Shown piece after piece: positions 6,173 through 13,928 of a stretch of 15,337 nt of DNA. Source of the DNA: an uncultured Clostridia bacterium (GTDB lineage Bacteria; Bacillota; Clostridia; Christensenellales; Aristaeellaceae); contig CAKUKP010000074.1 in the NCBI GenBank assembly GCA_934663625.1, positions 1 through 15,337 of the forward strand. The letters are read 5' to 3'. Position 1 is the first letter of the stretch, and every line of letters begins with the position of its first letter. Made by a program: the position numbers and the translations under genes. The notes below the pieces were generated by a model. It did no database searches, was not told where the DNA came from, and was given only the letters and a program-made list of their open reading frames with translations.

Positions 6173-8461
6173 ATGACCGTAGCGGAGTACATCGCATATT
6201 TGAAAAACAATCCCGAATTCATGCGGAATGTGACCAATTGGCAGGTTCTGCCCGCGCGGGAGGCAAAATACGGCGAATTTCCGGAATCCATCGATTCCGG
6301 CGTGCTTTGTGCACTCCATGCGAAGGGAATCGATCGCCCGTACATCCATCAGGCGAAGGCGATTGCGGCGGCGATGGCGGGGCGGGATATCGTGGTGGTC
6401 ACGCCCACCGCTTCGGGCAAAACCCTGTGCTACAATGTGCCCGTGCTGGATGCGATTCTGAAGGATGAATCCGCGCGCGCGCTGTATCTGTTCCCGACCA
6501 AGGCGTTGTCCAGCGATCAGGCTTCGGAACTGTACGAAATGATCCAGAGCATAGATTGCCCCATCAAGGCGTATACCTATGACGGCGATACGCCCGCGCC
6601 GGCGCGCAATGCGATCCGGCAGGCGGGGCATGTGGTGGTCACGAACCCCGATATGCTGCATCAGGGGATACTGCCGCACCACACGAAGTGGATCAAGCTT
6701 TTTGAAAATCTGAAATATGTGGTGATCGATGAAATCCACGCTTATCGCGGCGTGTTCGGATCGAATCTGGCGAATGTGATCCGCAGACTCAAGCGCATAT
6801 GCGCCTTCTACGGATCGAACCCCACGTTTATCTGCTGCAGCGCAACCATTTGCAATCCCGCGGAACTGGCGCAGCAGATGATCGGAAAGCCGGTAGAACT
6901 GATCGATGATAACGGCGCGCCCGCGGGGGAGCGCAACGTGATCTTTTACAATCCGCCGGTGGTGAATGCGCAGCTGGGCATCCGCGCGGGCTCCATACCG
7001 GAAACGCGGCGCATCGCGTCCTCGCTTCTGAAATGCGGCATCCAACACATCGTATTCGCGCGTTCGCGCCTTACGGTGGAAGTGCTGGTGCGCTATCTGA
7101 AGGATATGGTGCGCGATCCGCTGGGCAACGCGGGACAGGTGCGCGGTTATCGCGGCGGCTATCTGCCCACGCAGCGGCGCGAAATCGAACGCGAACTGCG
7201 CGCCGGACGCGTGACGAGCGTGATTTCCACGAACGCGCTGGAGCTGGGCATCGATATCGGTCAGCTGGATGCGTGCGTGCTGTGCGGCTATCCCGGAACG
7301 ATCGCCAGCACCTGGCAGCAGGCTGGGCGCGCGGGGCGCAGGGGCAGCGTTTCACTGCTGATCGTGGTGGCAAGCTCCGGCCCGCTGGATCAGTACATCA
7401 TTCAGCATCCTGAATATTTTTTCCAGCAATCGCCGGAATGCGCGCTGATCAATCCGGACAATCTGTACATCCTGCTGAACCATATCAAATGCGCCGCCTA
7501 TGAATTGCCCTTTGCGGAGGGCGAACTGTTCGACGGTCTTTCGGATACGGGCGAATTGCTTTCCTATCTGGAGGATCAATCGATTCTGCGCAGGGTGGGC
7601 GGCAAGTATTACTGGATGGCGGAGGAATTTCCGCAGACGGGCGTGAATCTGCGCTCCGCCAGCGATCAGAATTTTGTGATCGTGGATATTTCCGATCCGA
7701 AGAAGCATAAGGTCATCGGCGAAATGGATCGCTATACCGTTCCGATGCTGCTGCATCAGTACGCCATTTATATGCATGAAGGGCGGCAGTATCAGGTAGA
7801 AAACCTGGATTTCGATGCGAAAAAGGCGTATGTCCGCGAGGTCAACGTGGGCTATTACACCGATTCGGATCTTACCACCAGCCTGAAGGTGCTGGATGAA
7901 TTTGATTCGGATACGACCGGCGCGATCACCCGCGCGCGCGGCGAAGTGCTGGTCAGTTCCATCGTTACGGTGTTTAAAAAAATCCGGTTCGATACGCATG
8001 AAAATCTCGGCTGGGGGCCGGTTACCCTGCCGGAATTGGAAATGCAGACCACCGCGTGCTGGTGGACGCTGCCGGACGAGCTGGAAAATGAATTTGAACG
8101 CGAACCGCTGAAGAACGCCATGGTGGGGCTTGCGCATACGATTCGCCACATTGCGCCGCTGTATCTGATGTGCGCGCCGCAGGATATCAACGTGGTGTAT
8201 CATGTGAAGGATGTATATACCAAAAAGCCCACGGTGTATCTCTATGATTCGCTGCCGGGCGGCGTAGGTCTTTCCGATCGCGTGTATGAAATGAATAATG
8301 AACTGCTTTTGCGGGCGCGCGATCTTGTGATGGGCTGCAAATGCGTGGACGGCTGCCCCGGCTGCGTGGGCGCGGCGGCGGGACGCGGGGCGAAGTATAC
8401 CCTGATTCAGATTCTGAACCGCCTGTTGGAACAGGATGACCGCAAGCTTCGTCAAAGCTGA
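6173..8461 (+). CDS. DEAD/DEAH-box helicase with C-terminal DUF1998, MrfA/YprA-like
   Basis: This is a 762-residue superfamily 2 helicase. Motif I is TPTASGKT (Lys83) and motif II is DEIH (186-189) in VVIDEIHAYRGVFGSN. Motif III-like CCSAT and motif VI QQAGRAGRRG (382-391) follow. The C-terminal DUF1998 region carries a CxCx3CxxC cluster (Cys722, 724, 728, 731, in CKCVDGCPGCVG) expected to bind zinc. This architecture and length match B. subtilis MrfA (YprA), a 3'-5' DNA helicase that acts with the nuclease MrfB in excision repair of mitomycin-type damage; relatives include yeast Hrq1. No MrfB-like gene is adjacent, so the repair role is inferred from family. The ATG at 6173 is chosen because AAAAAGG lies 12 bases before it; an earlier in-frame start at 6074 lies within the palindromic repeat. 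No clear promoter was found. Confidence 0.9.
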   Translation: MTVAEYIAYLKNNPEFMRNVTNWQVLPAREAKYGEFPESIDSGVLCALHAKGIDRPYIHQAKAIAAAMAGRDIVVVTPTASGKTLCYNVPVLDAILKDESARALYLFPTKALSSDQASELYEMIQSIDCPIKAYTYDGDTPAPARNAIRQAGHVVVTNPDMLHQGILPHHTKWIKLFENLKYVVIDEIHAYRGVFGSNLANVIRRLKRICAFYGSNPTFICCSATICNPAELAQQMIGKPVELIDDNGAPAGERNVIFYNPPVVNAQLGIRAGSIPETRRIASSLLKCGIQHIVFARSRLTVEVLVRYLKDMVRDPLGNAGQVRGYRGGYLPTQRREIERELRAGRVTSVISTNALELGIDIGQLDACVLCGYPGTIASTWQQAGRAGRRGSVSLLIVVASSGPLDQYIIQHPEYFFQQSPECALINPDNLYILLNHIKCAAYELPFAEGELFDGLSDTGELLSYLEDQSILRRVGGKYYWMAEEFPQTGVNLRSASDQNFVIVDISDPKKHKVIGEMDRYTVPMLLHQYAIYMHEGRQYQVENLDFDAKKAYVREVNVGYYTDSDLTTSLKVLDEFDSDTTGAITRARGEVLVSSIVTVFKKIRFDTHENLGWGPVTLPELEMQTTACWWTLPDELENEFEREPLKNAMVGLAHTIRHIAPLYLMCAPQDINVVYHVKDVYTKKPTVYLYDSLPGGVGLSDRVYEMNNELLLRARDLVMGCKCVDGCPGCVGAAAGRGAKYTLIQILNRLLEQDDRKLRQS

Positions 8462-8515
8462 AGGCGTATTACGGACGTTAAATGTTTACGGATGCAGAAA
8501 AAACGCTGCAACCCG

Positions 8516-8524
8516 TGGTATAAT
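8516..8524 (+). promoter_or_regulatory. Extended -10 promoter of the RNase J operon
   Basis: TGGTATAAT is a perfect -10 hexamer (8519-8524) with the TGn extension. No good -35 box lies at the right distance, which is common for extended -10 promoters. It sits about 100 bases before the rnj start, leaving a 5' leader of roughly 95 bases. Confidence 0.65.
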
Positions 8525-8544
8525 AGCATCAATGAATGAATTTA

Positions 8545-8570
8545 TCGTCGGATGTGCGTTTGTCCGGCGA
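8545..8570 (+). other. Hairpin in the 5' leader of rnj
   Basis: TCGTCGGA (8545-8552) pairs with TCCGGCGA (8563-8570) over eight pairs including one G-U wobble, with a 10-base loop. It lies early in the predicted leader, about 55 bases before the start codon. A structured leader could affect mRNA decay and so feed back on the nuclease, but this is inference. Confidence 0.35.
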
Positions 8571-8613
8571 TCGTATAAAATCAAAACTATTTATCGTACA
8601 TACTACATTATAA

Positions 8614-8619
8614 AGGAGG
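8614..8619 (+). promoter_or_regulatory. Strong ribosome binding site deciding the GTG start of rnj
   Basis: AGGAGG lies 6 bases before GTG at 8626. The protein from that GTG (MAKKDKSPRLRIIPLGGLGEV) has the usual RNase J N terminus, so the GTG rather than a later ATG is the start. Confidence 0.85.
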
Positions 8620-8625
8620 ACTATC

Positions 8626-10299
8626 GTGGCAAAGAAGGATAAATCTCCAAGGCTTCGCATCATTCCGCTGGGCGGATTGGGCGAGGTCGGTAAGAATATT
8701 ACCGTTTTTGAATACATGGATGATATCATCGTGGTGGATATCGGCTCCATATTCGCGAGCGAGGATATGCCCGGCGTCGATCTGGTCATTCCGGATACCA
8801 CCTACCTTGAAAAGAATCAGAATCGTCTGCGCGGCTATTTCATTACGCACGGGCATGAAGATCACATCGGCGCGGTGCCGTATGTGATGCGCAAGGCGCC
8901 CGCGCCGCTGTACGGCACGCGGCTTACGCTGGCGCTGTGCGAACATAAATTGAAGGAACACCGGCTGACCGGCGTCGCGCCGCTGAATGTGGTGGAGCCG
9001 GGCGATGTGGTGCAGGTGGGCGCGTTTACGGTGGAATTCATCAAGGTGAATCATTCCATCGCGGGCGCGTGCGCGCTGGCGATCACCACGCCGGTGGGCA
9101 CGGTTTTCCATACCGGCGATTTCAAGGTGGATTTTACGCCGCTGGACGGCGAACCGATCAATCTGGGCCGCATCGCGGAAATCGGCAATCGCGGCGTGCT
9201 GGCGCTGCTGGCGGATTCCACGAACGTAGAACGCCCCGGCTATACAATGTCCGAAAAGAAGGTGGGCGAAACCTTCAACGCGCTGTTTGAAAAGGCGACC
9301 GGCCGAATCATCATCGCGATGTTCGCCAGCAACGTACACCGCATTCAGTCCGTCGTGGATTCTTCCATGCGCTACGGCAGAAAGGTCTGCCTCGTCGGGC
9401 GCAGCATGGTCAACGTTGCCCGCGTGGCGATGCAGCTGGGCTATCTGAAAATTCCGGATGGCAATCTGATCACGGTGGACGATCTGGATCGGTATCCCGA
9501 TTCGAAGATCACCGTGGTTACCACGGGCAGCCAGGGCGAACCGATGAGCGGCCTTTCGCGCATGGCGTTTGCCGAACATCGCAAGCTGGAGCTGCGCGAA
9601 AGCGATATGGTTATCCTGTCCGCATCTCCGATTCCGGGCAATGAAAAATCCATCTCCCGCGTGATCAACCAGCTGTTCAGAATCGGCTGCAATGTGATCT
9701 ATGAATCGCTGGCGGAGGTGCATGTTTCCGGCCACGCGCGGCAGGAGGAATTAAAGCTGATCCATTCGCTGGTGAAGCCGAAATACTTCATCCCCGTGCA
9801 CGGCGAATACCGGATGCTGCACCACCACGCGGAGCTTGCCAAAAAGCTGGGCATGCCCGATGACAACGTGCTGATCGCGGAAATCGGCGATGTGATTGAA
9901 CTCGATCGCGATTCGCTGGATGTAACCGGCATCGTGCCGAACGGATCGGTATTGATCGATGGGCTCGGCGTAGGCGACGTCGGCGCGGTGGTACTGCGCG
10001 ACCGCAAGCATCTGGCGGAGGATGGACTTTTGATCGTCGTCATGGGCGTGGATCACGATCTGGGCAGCGTGGTTTCCGGACCGGATATCATCAGCCGCGG
10101 CTTCGTATACATGCGCGAAGCGGATGAACTGGTGGACGGCGCGCGGCAGGCGGCGATTCGTGCGATCGAAGCCTTCGGCCCGATCGATTCATCCGAATGG
10201 AGCCACCTGAAGAACGATGTGCGCGAATCCGTGCAGCGCTACATCTATGATACCATTAAGCGAAATCCGATGATCCTGCCGATCATCGTAGAAATCTGA
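8626..10299 (+). CDS. rnj: Ribonuclease J (metallo-beta-lactamase/beta-CASP)
   Basis: RNase J is the 5'-3' exoribonuclease and endonuclease of Firmicutes, central to mRNA decay and to 16S rRNA and small RNA maturation. The 557-residue length is typical. Zinc ligands are visible: HGHEDH (His75, His77, Asp79, His80), His143 in VNHSIAG, Asp165 in HTGDFKVD and His392 in PVHGEYRML. They match the positions known in B. subtilis RNase J1 to within two residues. The beta-CASP domain contains the characteristic TTGSQGEPMSGLSRMAF, and HVSGHARQEELK lies before the last ligand. A C-terminal domain follows from about residue 450. One divergence is DIGSIFASEDMPGVD where family members usually have DxGxxFPE. 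Only one RNase J gene is in the window, so J1 or J2 cannot be assigned. It is the first gene of an operon with a YlbF-family gene and mltG. Confidence 0.96.
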   Translation: MAKKDKSPRLRIIPLGGLGEVGKNITVFEYMDDIIVVDIGSIFASEDMPGVDLVIPDTTYLEKNQNRLRGYFITHGHEDHIGAVPYVMRKAPAPLYGTRLTLALCEHKLKEHRLTGVAPLNVVEPGDVVQVGAFTVEFIKVNHSIAGACALAITTPVGTVFHTGDFKVDFTPLDGEPINLGRIAEIGNRGVLALLADSTNVERPGYTMSEKKVGETFNALFEKATGRIIIAMFASNVHRIQSVVDSSMRYGRKVCLVGRSMVNVARVAMQLGYLKIPDGNLITVDDLDRYPDSKITVVTTGSQGEPMSGLSRMAFAEHRKLELRESDMVILSASPIPGNEKSISRVINQLFRIGCNVIYESLAEVHVSGHARQEELKLIHSLVKPKYFIPVHGEYRMLHHHAELAKKLGMPDDNVLIAEIGDVIELDRDSLDVTGIVPNGSVLIDGLGVGDVGAVVLRDRKHLAEDGLLIVVMGVDHDLGSVVSGPDIISRGFVYMREADELVDGARQAAIRAIEAFGPIDSSEWSHLKNDVRESVQRYIYDTIKRNPMILPIIVEI

Positions 10300-10311
10300 C
10301 GGGAGAAAATC

Positions 10312-10662
10312 ATGAATCCATATGATCAGGCACATGCGCTGGCGAAGGCGCTGCGCGAGAGCGATGAATACAAGGAATACGTTCGTCTGAAGCAGGCGGC
10401 TTACGATGATTCCACCAACAAGGCGCTGCTGGACGAATATAAAAAGCTGCAATTCAAGATGCAGGCCAAGCTGGCGGGCGGCGAAACGCCGCCGCAGGAG
10501 GATATGCAGCGAATGCAGCAAATCGGAACGCTGCTTCAGTTCAACCCCGATGCGGGCGCGTATCTGATGGCGGAATTCCGTTTCCAGCGCATGCTGTCGG
10601 ATATTTTCAAAATTCTGGCGGACGTCGCCGGCGTAGATCTGGATATGCTGGCGCAGGGCTGA
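10312..10662 (+). CDS. YlbF/YmcA family protein (control of competence and RNA maturation)
   Basis: This small, highly charged, helical cytoplasmic protein has 116 residues. The pattern ALAKALRESDEYKEYVRLKQA...LLDEYKKLQFKMQ, with a central glycine-containing turn and a C-terminal FQRMLSDIFKILADVAGVDLDM, fits the Com_YlbF family by recognition. In B. subtilis, YlbF, YmcA and YaaT form a complex that works with RNase Y on mRNA and affects competence, sporulation and biofilm genes. Its place 12 bases after an RNase J gene, with ribosome binding site GGGAG, suggests a link to RNA decay here too; that link is inferred from context. It could equally be called YlbF or YmcA, because the two are paralogues of similar length. 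Confidence 0.85.
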   Translation: MNPYDQAHALAKALRESDEYKEYVRLKQAAYDDSTNKALLDEYKKLQFKMQAKLAGGETPPQEDMQRMQQIGTLLQFNPDAGAYLMAEFRFQRMLSDIFKILADVAGVDLDMLAQG

Positions 10663-10674
10663 CGGAGGCTACAA

Positions 10675-11949
10675 ATGACAAAAGGGAAGAAAAACGCGCC
10701 CAGGAAACCGGCGGAGCAGGTTCGAACCGAGCGTTATAACGTCAAAACGCTGCATGAGGATCGTGAATACGGTCTGTATTGGTATGCGTGGCTGTGGAAA
10801 ATTCTGCGCCCGATACTGATTTTCCTGTGCAGCTTGCTGATTGTAATCGGCCTTGTGAAAACCGGCTATGATAAGGTCTATGAAAACCTTCTGGGGCCCG
10901 TGAATCCCGAAGATACGCATTATGTGACCTTTGAGGTTGAATCGGGTCAGTCCGCCAGCAAAATCGGCGAAAACCTGACGAAGCAGCAGCTGATTCACAA
11001 AACATCGGTTTTCAAATACATGGTGCAGTTTCAGGGGCTTACCGATAAGCTCAGCTATGGTACCTACGAATTATCGCCGTCCATGACGACGGCGGAAATC
11101 GTCGCCGAGCTGACCAGCGGCAGCCAGACCAACGAACGCACGATCACCATCCTGCCGGGCTGGACGTGCGAGGATATCGCCGAATACCTCTACCGCGAAG
11201 GTGCGATCAAATCGACGGATGAATTCCTGCGGCTGTGCACCAACACCGATCGCTTCATCGCCGAATCCTATGCGCTGAAGAACGCGCAGGATACGGGCAG
11301 ACTGGGCGGACGCAAATATGTGCTGGAGGGCTATCTTGCGCCGGATACCTACCGCGTGTTCAGAAATGCCTCGGCAGAGAGCATCATCGTGCGCCTGCTG
11401 CAGCAGAACAACGCCGTGATCGATCGCGTGTATTACGGCGATAATACGCAGTATACCATGAACGAGGACGGCACCTATACGGCGGTGGAAGCCTACAACA
11501 GCGGCCTGAGCATGGATCAGATCATTACGCTCGCTTCCATCATCGAACGCGAAGCGGGCAGAACGGAGGATTTCGCCAAGGTATCCGCCGTGCTGCACAA
11601 CCGGCTGCGGCTCGGCTGGAAGCTGGAAAGCGATCCCACCGCGACCTACCTGTCCGGCGTATCGAAATTTGTGCTTACGGCGGAGGAAATGGCGGATCAG
11701 AATCTGTACAATACCTACGTCGTGCAGGGGCTGCCCGCGGGGCCGATCTGCAATCCTTCCGAAGCGGCGCTGCGCGCGGCGATGGCGCCCGATATGGATT
11801 ATATCAATCAGGGCTATATGTATTATTGCGCCACCGATCCCGCGTCCGATCAGCTCGCGTTCGCCCGAACCGAGGAGGAATACAACGCCTACGTAAGCCA
11901 GTATCGCCAGATGTGGGAGGAATACGACGCGAAAGCCGCGCAGAATTAA
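10675..11949 (+). CDS. mltG: Endolytic murein transglycosylase MltG (YceG-like)
   Basis: MltG is a membrane-anchored lytic transglycosylase that cuts nascent glycan strands and helps set their length. The protein has 424 residues: a basic cytoplasmic N terminus, one membrane segment at about 44-61 (LRPILIFLCSLLIVIGLV), a LysM-like domain (about 79-160, VTFEVESGQSASKIGENL) and the catalytic YceG domain. The catalytic glutamate is expected in LASIIEREAGR (Glu291), aligned by motif with Glu218 of E. coli MltG. Family motifs HNRLRLGWKLESDPT, YNTYVVQGLPAGPICNPS and MYYCATDP follow. The start has GGAGG 6 bases upstream and lies 12 bases after the YlbF-family gene, so it is the third gene of the rnj operon. 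A strong hairpin 45 bases after the stop closes the operon. Confidence 0.95.
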   Translation: MTKGKKNAPRKPAEQVRTERYNVKTLHEDREYGLYWYAWLWKILRPILIFLCSLLIVIGLVKTGYDKVYENLLGPVNPEDTHYVTFEVESGQSASKIGENLTKQQLIHKTSVFKYMVQFQGLTDKLSYGTYELSPSMTTAEIVAELTSGSQTNERTITILPGWTCEDIAEYLYREGAIKSTDEFLRLCTNTDRFIAESYALKNAQDTGRLGGRKYVLEGYLAPDTYRVFRNASAESIIVRLLQQNNAVIDRVYYGDNTQYTMNEDGTYTAVEAYNSGLSMDQIITLASIIEREAGRTEDFAKVSAVLHNRLRLGWKLESDPTATYLSGVSKFVLTAEEMADQNLYNTYVVQGLPAGPICNPSEAALRAAMAPDMDYINQGYMYYCATDPASDQLAFARTEEEYNAYVSQYRQMWEEYDAKAAQN

Positions 11950-11993
11950 ATCGTATTTGGTATTTTCAAGTAGAACAAACCTCAATATAAAGT

Positions 11994-12022
11994 CATAACC
12001 ACCCGTTCAACGGGTGGTTATG
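11994..12022. terminator. Bidirectional terminator between mltG and the AAA/nuclease gene
   Basis: CATAACCACCCGT (11994-12006) and ACGGGTGGTTATG (12010-12022) form a perfect 13-pair stem with a 3-base loop. On the + strand it is followed by ATTTTACT and on the minus strand by ACTTTATATT. It lies 45 bases after the mltG stop and 3 bases after the stop of the opposing gene, so it probably serves both convergent genes. Confidence 0.8.
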
Positions 12023-12025
12023 ATT

Positions 12026-13702
12026 TTACTGCGCAATGCGCTTCAGCATTACCTGACATTCCTTATCCCAGAAAGCAATTCCATACGTCCAGATTTCCTT
12101 CACACGGTAGCGGCGCAGAACGGCGGTGTAATCCTTTTCCTCGATCTGCCGCATCGCCGCTTCGCACGCGGCGTTCAGTTGATCGGGGTCGCGCACCTGC
12201 TTGACCTCTACCACGAAGCCCAGCTTGCGATCCCGCCGCTGAACGAGAATATCGCAGCGCCCACGGCCGGTTTCCACATTGCTGGCGACCTGCCAATCTG
12301 CGCACGTGCTCAGCAGCGCCAGCAGGAAGCCGTGATAGAACGATTCATACGCATCGTAATAGCTGATGGTATACAAAAGTTGATCGTTCAGAATTTCGGT
12401 GATCACATGCGCATCGCCCGTTTCAAAGGCGGCGTACAGATCGGTCAGCGCGTTGGTTTCCGTTTTCGTCTTGTCCTTGAACCACGAAAGCACCTGCTGC
12501 TGGTAAATCTGTCGAATTTCGTGATTCGGTATCCTCAGATCATACCATCCGCCGGACGGGCGCTTCGTGACCGTCAAATAGCCCGTCATGTACAAAAGGC
12601 TCCAGAGGTTATCGATGTTCTGATCGATTTCGTTGTGCGTCAGATTTTCGTTCAGCTGCCTGGATACCGTTTCGCCCTCAATCAGCCGCTCGACATCCAT
12701 CTGTACAGTCGCATCCGCGCACTTGTTGATCAACCGCCGCACCAGTTCGTTGCCGCTGGTGTTGATCCAGTACGCCTTCGGTTCGGCTTCCGGATCGTCG
12801 CGCAGCACATCGCAATAGTTGATCACGTCCCACGGACAATATACGTCCTGATTGCCAAAGCGGTAGCCGTCGTACCACGCGCGGGTATCTTCGTAGTGCG
12901 CCTCAAGATCGTAATCGGCGAGCATTTTGCGAACTTCTGCATCCGTAAAGCCGAAGTATTCATCGCATTGCAAATCCGTGATCGAATACACCTTCAGGTT
13001 GTTCAAGCCGGTAAAGATGCTCTCCTTCGATACGCGCAGACAGCCCGTCAGCACGGCGAAGAACAGGCTTTCGTTCGTCTTGAGCGCCGCGCCGAACATC
13101 GAACGGATCAGATCGATCATCTGATCATAGTAACCGTGTGCATACGCCTTGTCCAGCGGCACATCATATTCGTCGATCAGCAGAATCGGCTTCTGTCCGT
13201 AGTGCTTTTCCAGCAGGGTGCAGAGCAGCTTCAAGCTGCCCGCGATATCAGCGCGCGCATCCCTTCGTTCCAGCAGAACACGCAGCGGTTCCTTATCCGT
13301 ATCGGATATGCGAGGGCTGTCCACCAGAAATTGCAGACGAGAGGCTTCTTCATAGATGATTTTGCGCAGATGTTCATATGCGTCCTCAAATGTCAGCCCG
13401 TCCACGCCCTTGAGCGTGACGAACACCACAGGATACTTTCCCATGTAGGTATCGCAAAGCGCTTTCTCTTTGGAAACCGCAAGCCCGTCAAAGATGCTTT
13501 TATCCCCGCCGATTTCGAAGAAGCACTTGAGCATGCTCATATTCAGGGTTTTGCCAAACCGGCGCGGGCGGGTGAACAGATTGACCTCGCCCCAGTTCGC
13601 CAGCAGATCAACGATAAATCCGGTTTTATCCACATAATAAAAATCCTCGCGGCGCAGCTTGGCAAAGCTGTCTATGCCCACCGGCAGCTTTTTGTTGATC
13701 AT
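12026..13702 (-). CDS. AAA-ATPase-like protein with C-terminal PD-(D/E)XK nuclease domain
   Basis: The 558-residue protein has the two-part layout of the AAA-ATPase_like plus PDDEXK (former DUF1703) family, common and often multicopy in gut Firmicutes and Bacteroidetes. The N-terminal motif LPVGIDSFAKLRREDFYYVD precedes the P-loop FTRPRRFGKT (Lys51). Walker B is ILLIDEYD (Asp177, Glu178). The C-terminal nuclease core shows RCDILVQ (Asp484) and VVEVKQ (Glu499, Lys501), so the catalytic residues appear intact. It is full length. The biological role of this family is not established; links to mobile elements or defence are speculation. It has its own promoter and a GGGAGGG ribosome binding site about 9 bases before the ATG. 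It stands alone and convergent to mltG, consistent with an independently acquired gene. Confidence 0.91.
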   Translation of the reverse strand: MINKKLPVGIDSFAKLRREDFYYVDKTGFIVDLLANWGEVNLFTRPRRFGKTLNMSMLKCFFEIGGDKSIFDGLAVSKEKALCDTYMGKYPVVFVTLKGVDGLTFEDAYEHLRKIIYEEASRLQFLVDSPRISDTDKEPLRVLLERRDARADIAGSLKLLCTLLEKHYGQKPILLIDEYDVPLDKAYAHGYYDQMIDLIRSMFGAALKTNESLFFAVLTGCLRVSKESIFTGLNNLKVYSITDLQCDEYFGFTDAEVRKMLADYDLEAHYEDTRAWYDGYRFGNQDVYCPWDVINYCDVLRDDPEAEPKAYWINTSGNELVRRLINKCADATVQMDVERLIEGETVSRQLNENLTHNEIDQNIDNLWSLLYMTGYLTVTKRPSGGWYDLRIPNHEIRQIYQQQVLSWFKDKTKTETNALTDLYAAFETGDAHVITEILNDQLLYTISYYDAYESFYHGFLLALLSTCADWQVASNVETGRGRCDILVQRRDRKLGFVVEVKQVRDPDQLNAACEAAMRQIEEKDYTAVLRRYRVKEIWTYGIAFWDKECQVMLKRIAQ

Positions 13703-13726
13703 CGGTCAATCCCTCCCTTTGTATCC

Positions 13727-13755
13727 AGTATACCACGTTTTAAAAAGCGTCGCAA
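13727..13755 (-). promoter_or_regulatory. Promoter of the AAA-ATPase/nuclease gene
   Basis: On the minus strand TTGCGA (13755-13750) and TATACT (13732-13727) are spaced by 17 bases, and the -10 box carries a TGG extension. This is close to the sigma-A consensus. It is 24 bases from the start codon, so the leader is very short and contains only the ribosome binding site. Confidence 0.75.
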
Positions 13756-13928
13756 GGCGCAATGCGATCTATGTGCGTTTTTTATTGGATTGCGCGGCGG
13801 ATGCGCGTTCTGCGCTGCATGTGGGCTGCTCCAATACATGAATCTAGCGCAACTGTTTCGGCGAGAACAACGCGCGCTGTGTTATCATCCTTTGGAATGA
13901 TTTACATTTCCGGAACGGTCGTGTTACC

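Noticed and set aside
12014..13900. A 628-codon + strand open frame opposite the AAA-ATPase/nuclease gene.
   Set aside because: The minus strand carries clear P-loop, Walker B and nuclease motifs. The + frame has no recognisable domain and no ribosome binding site.
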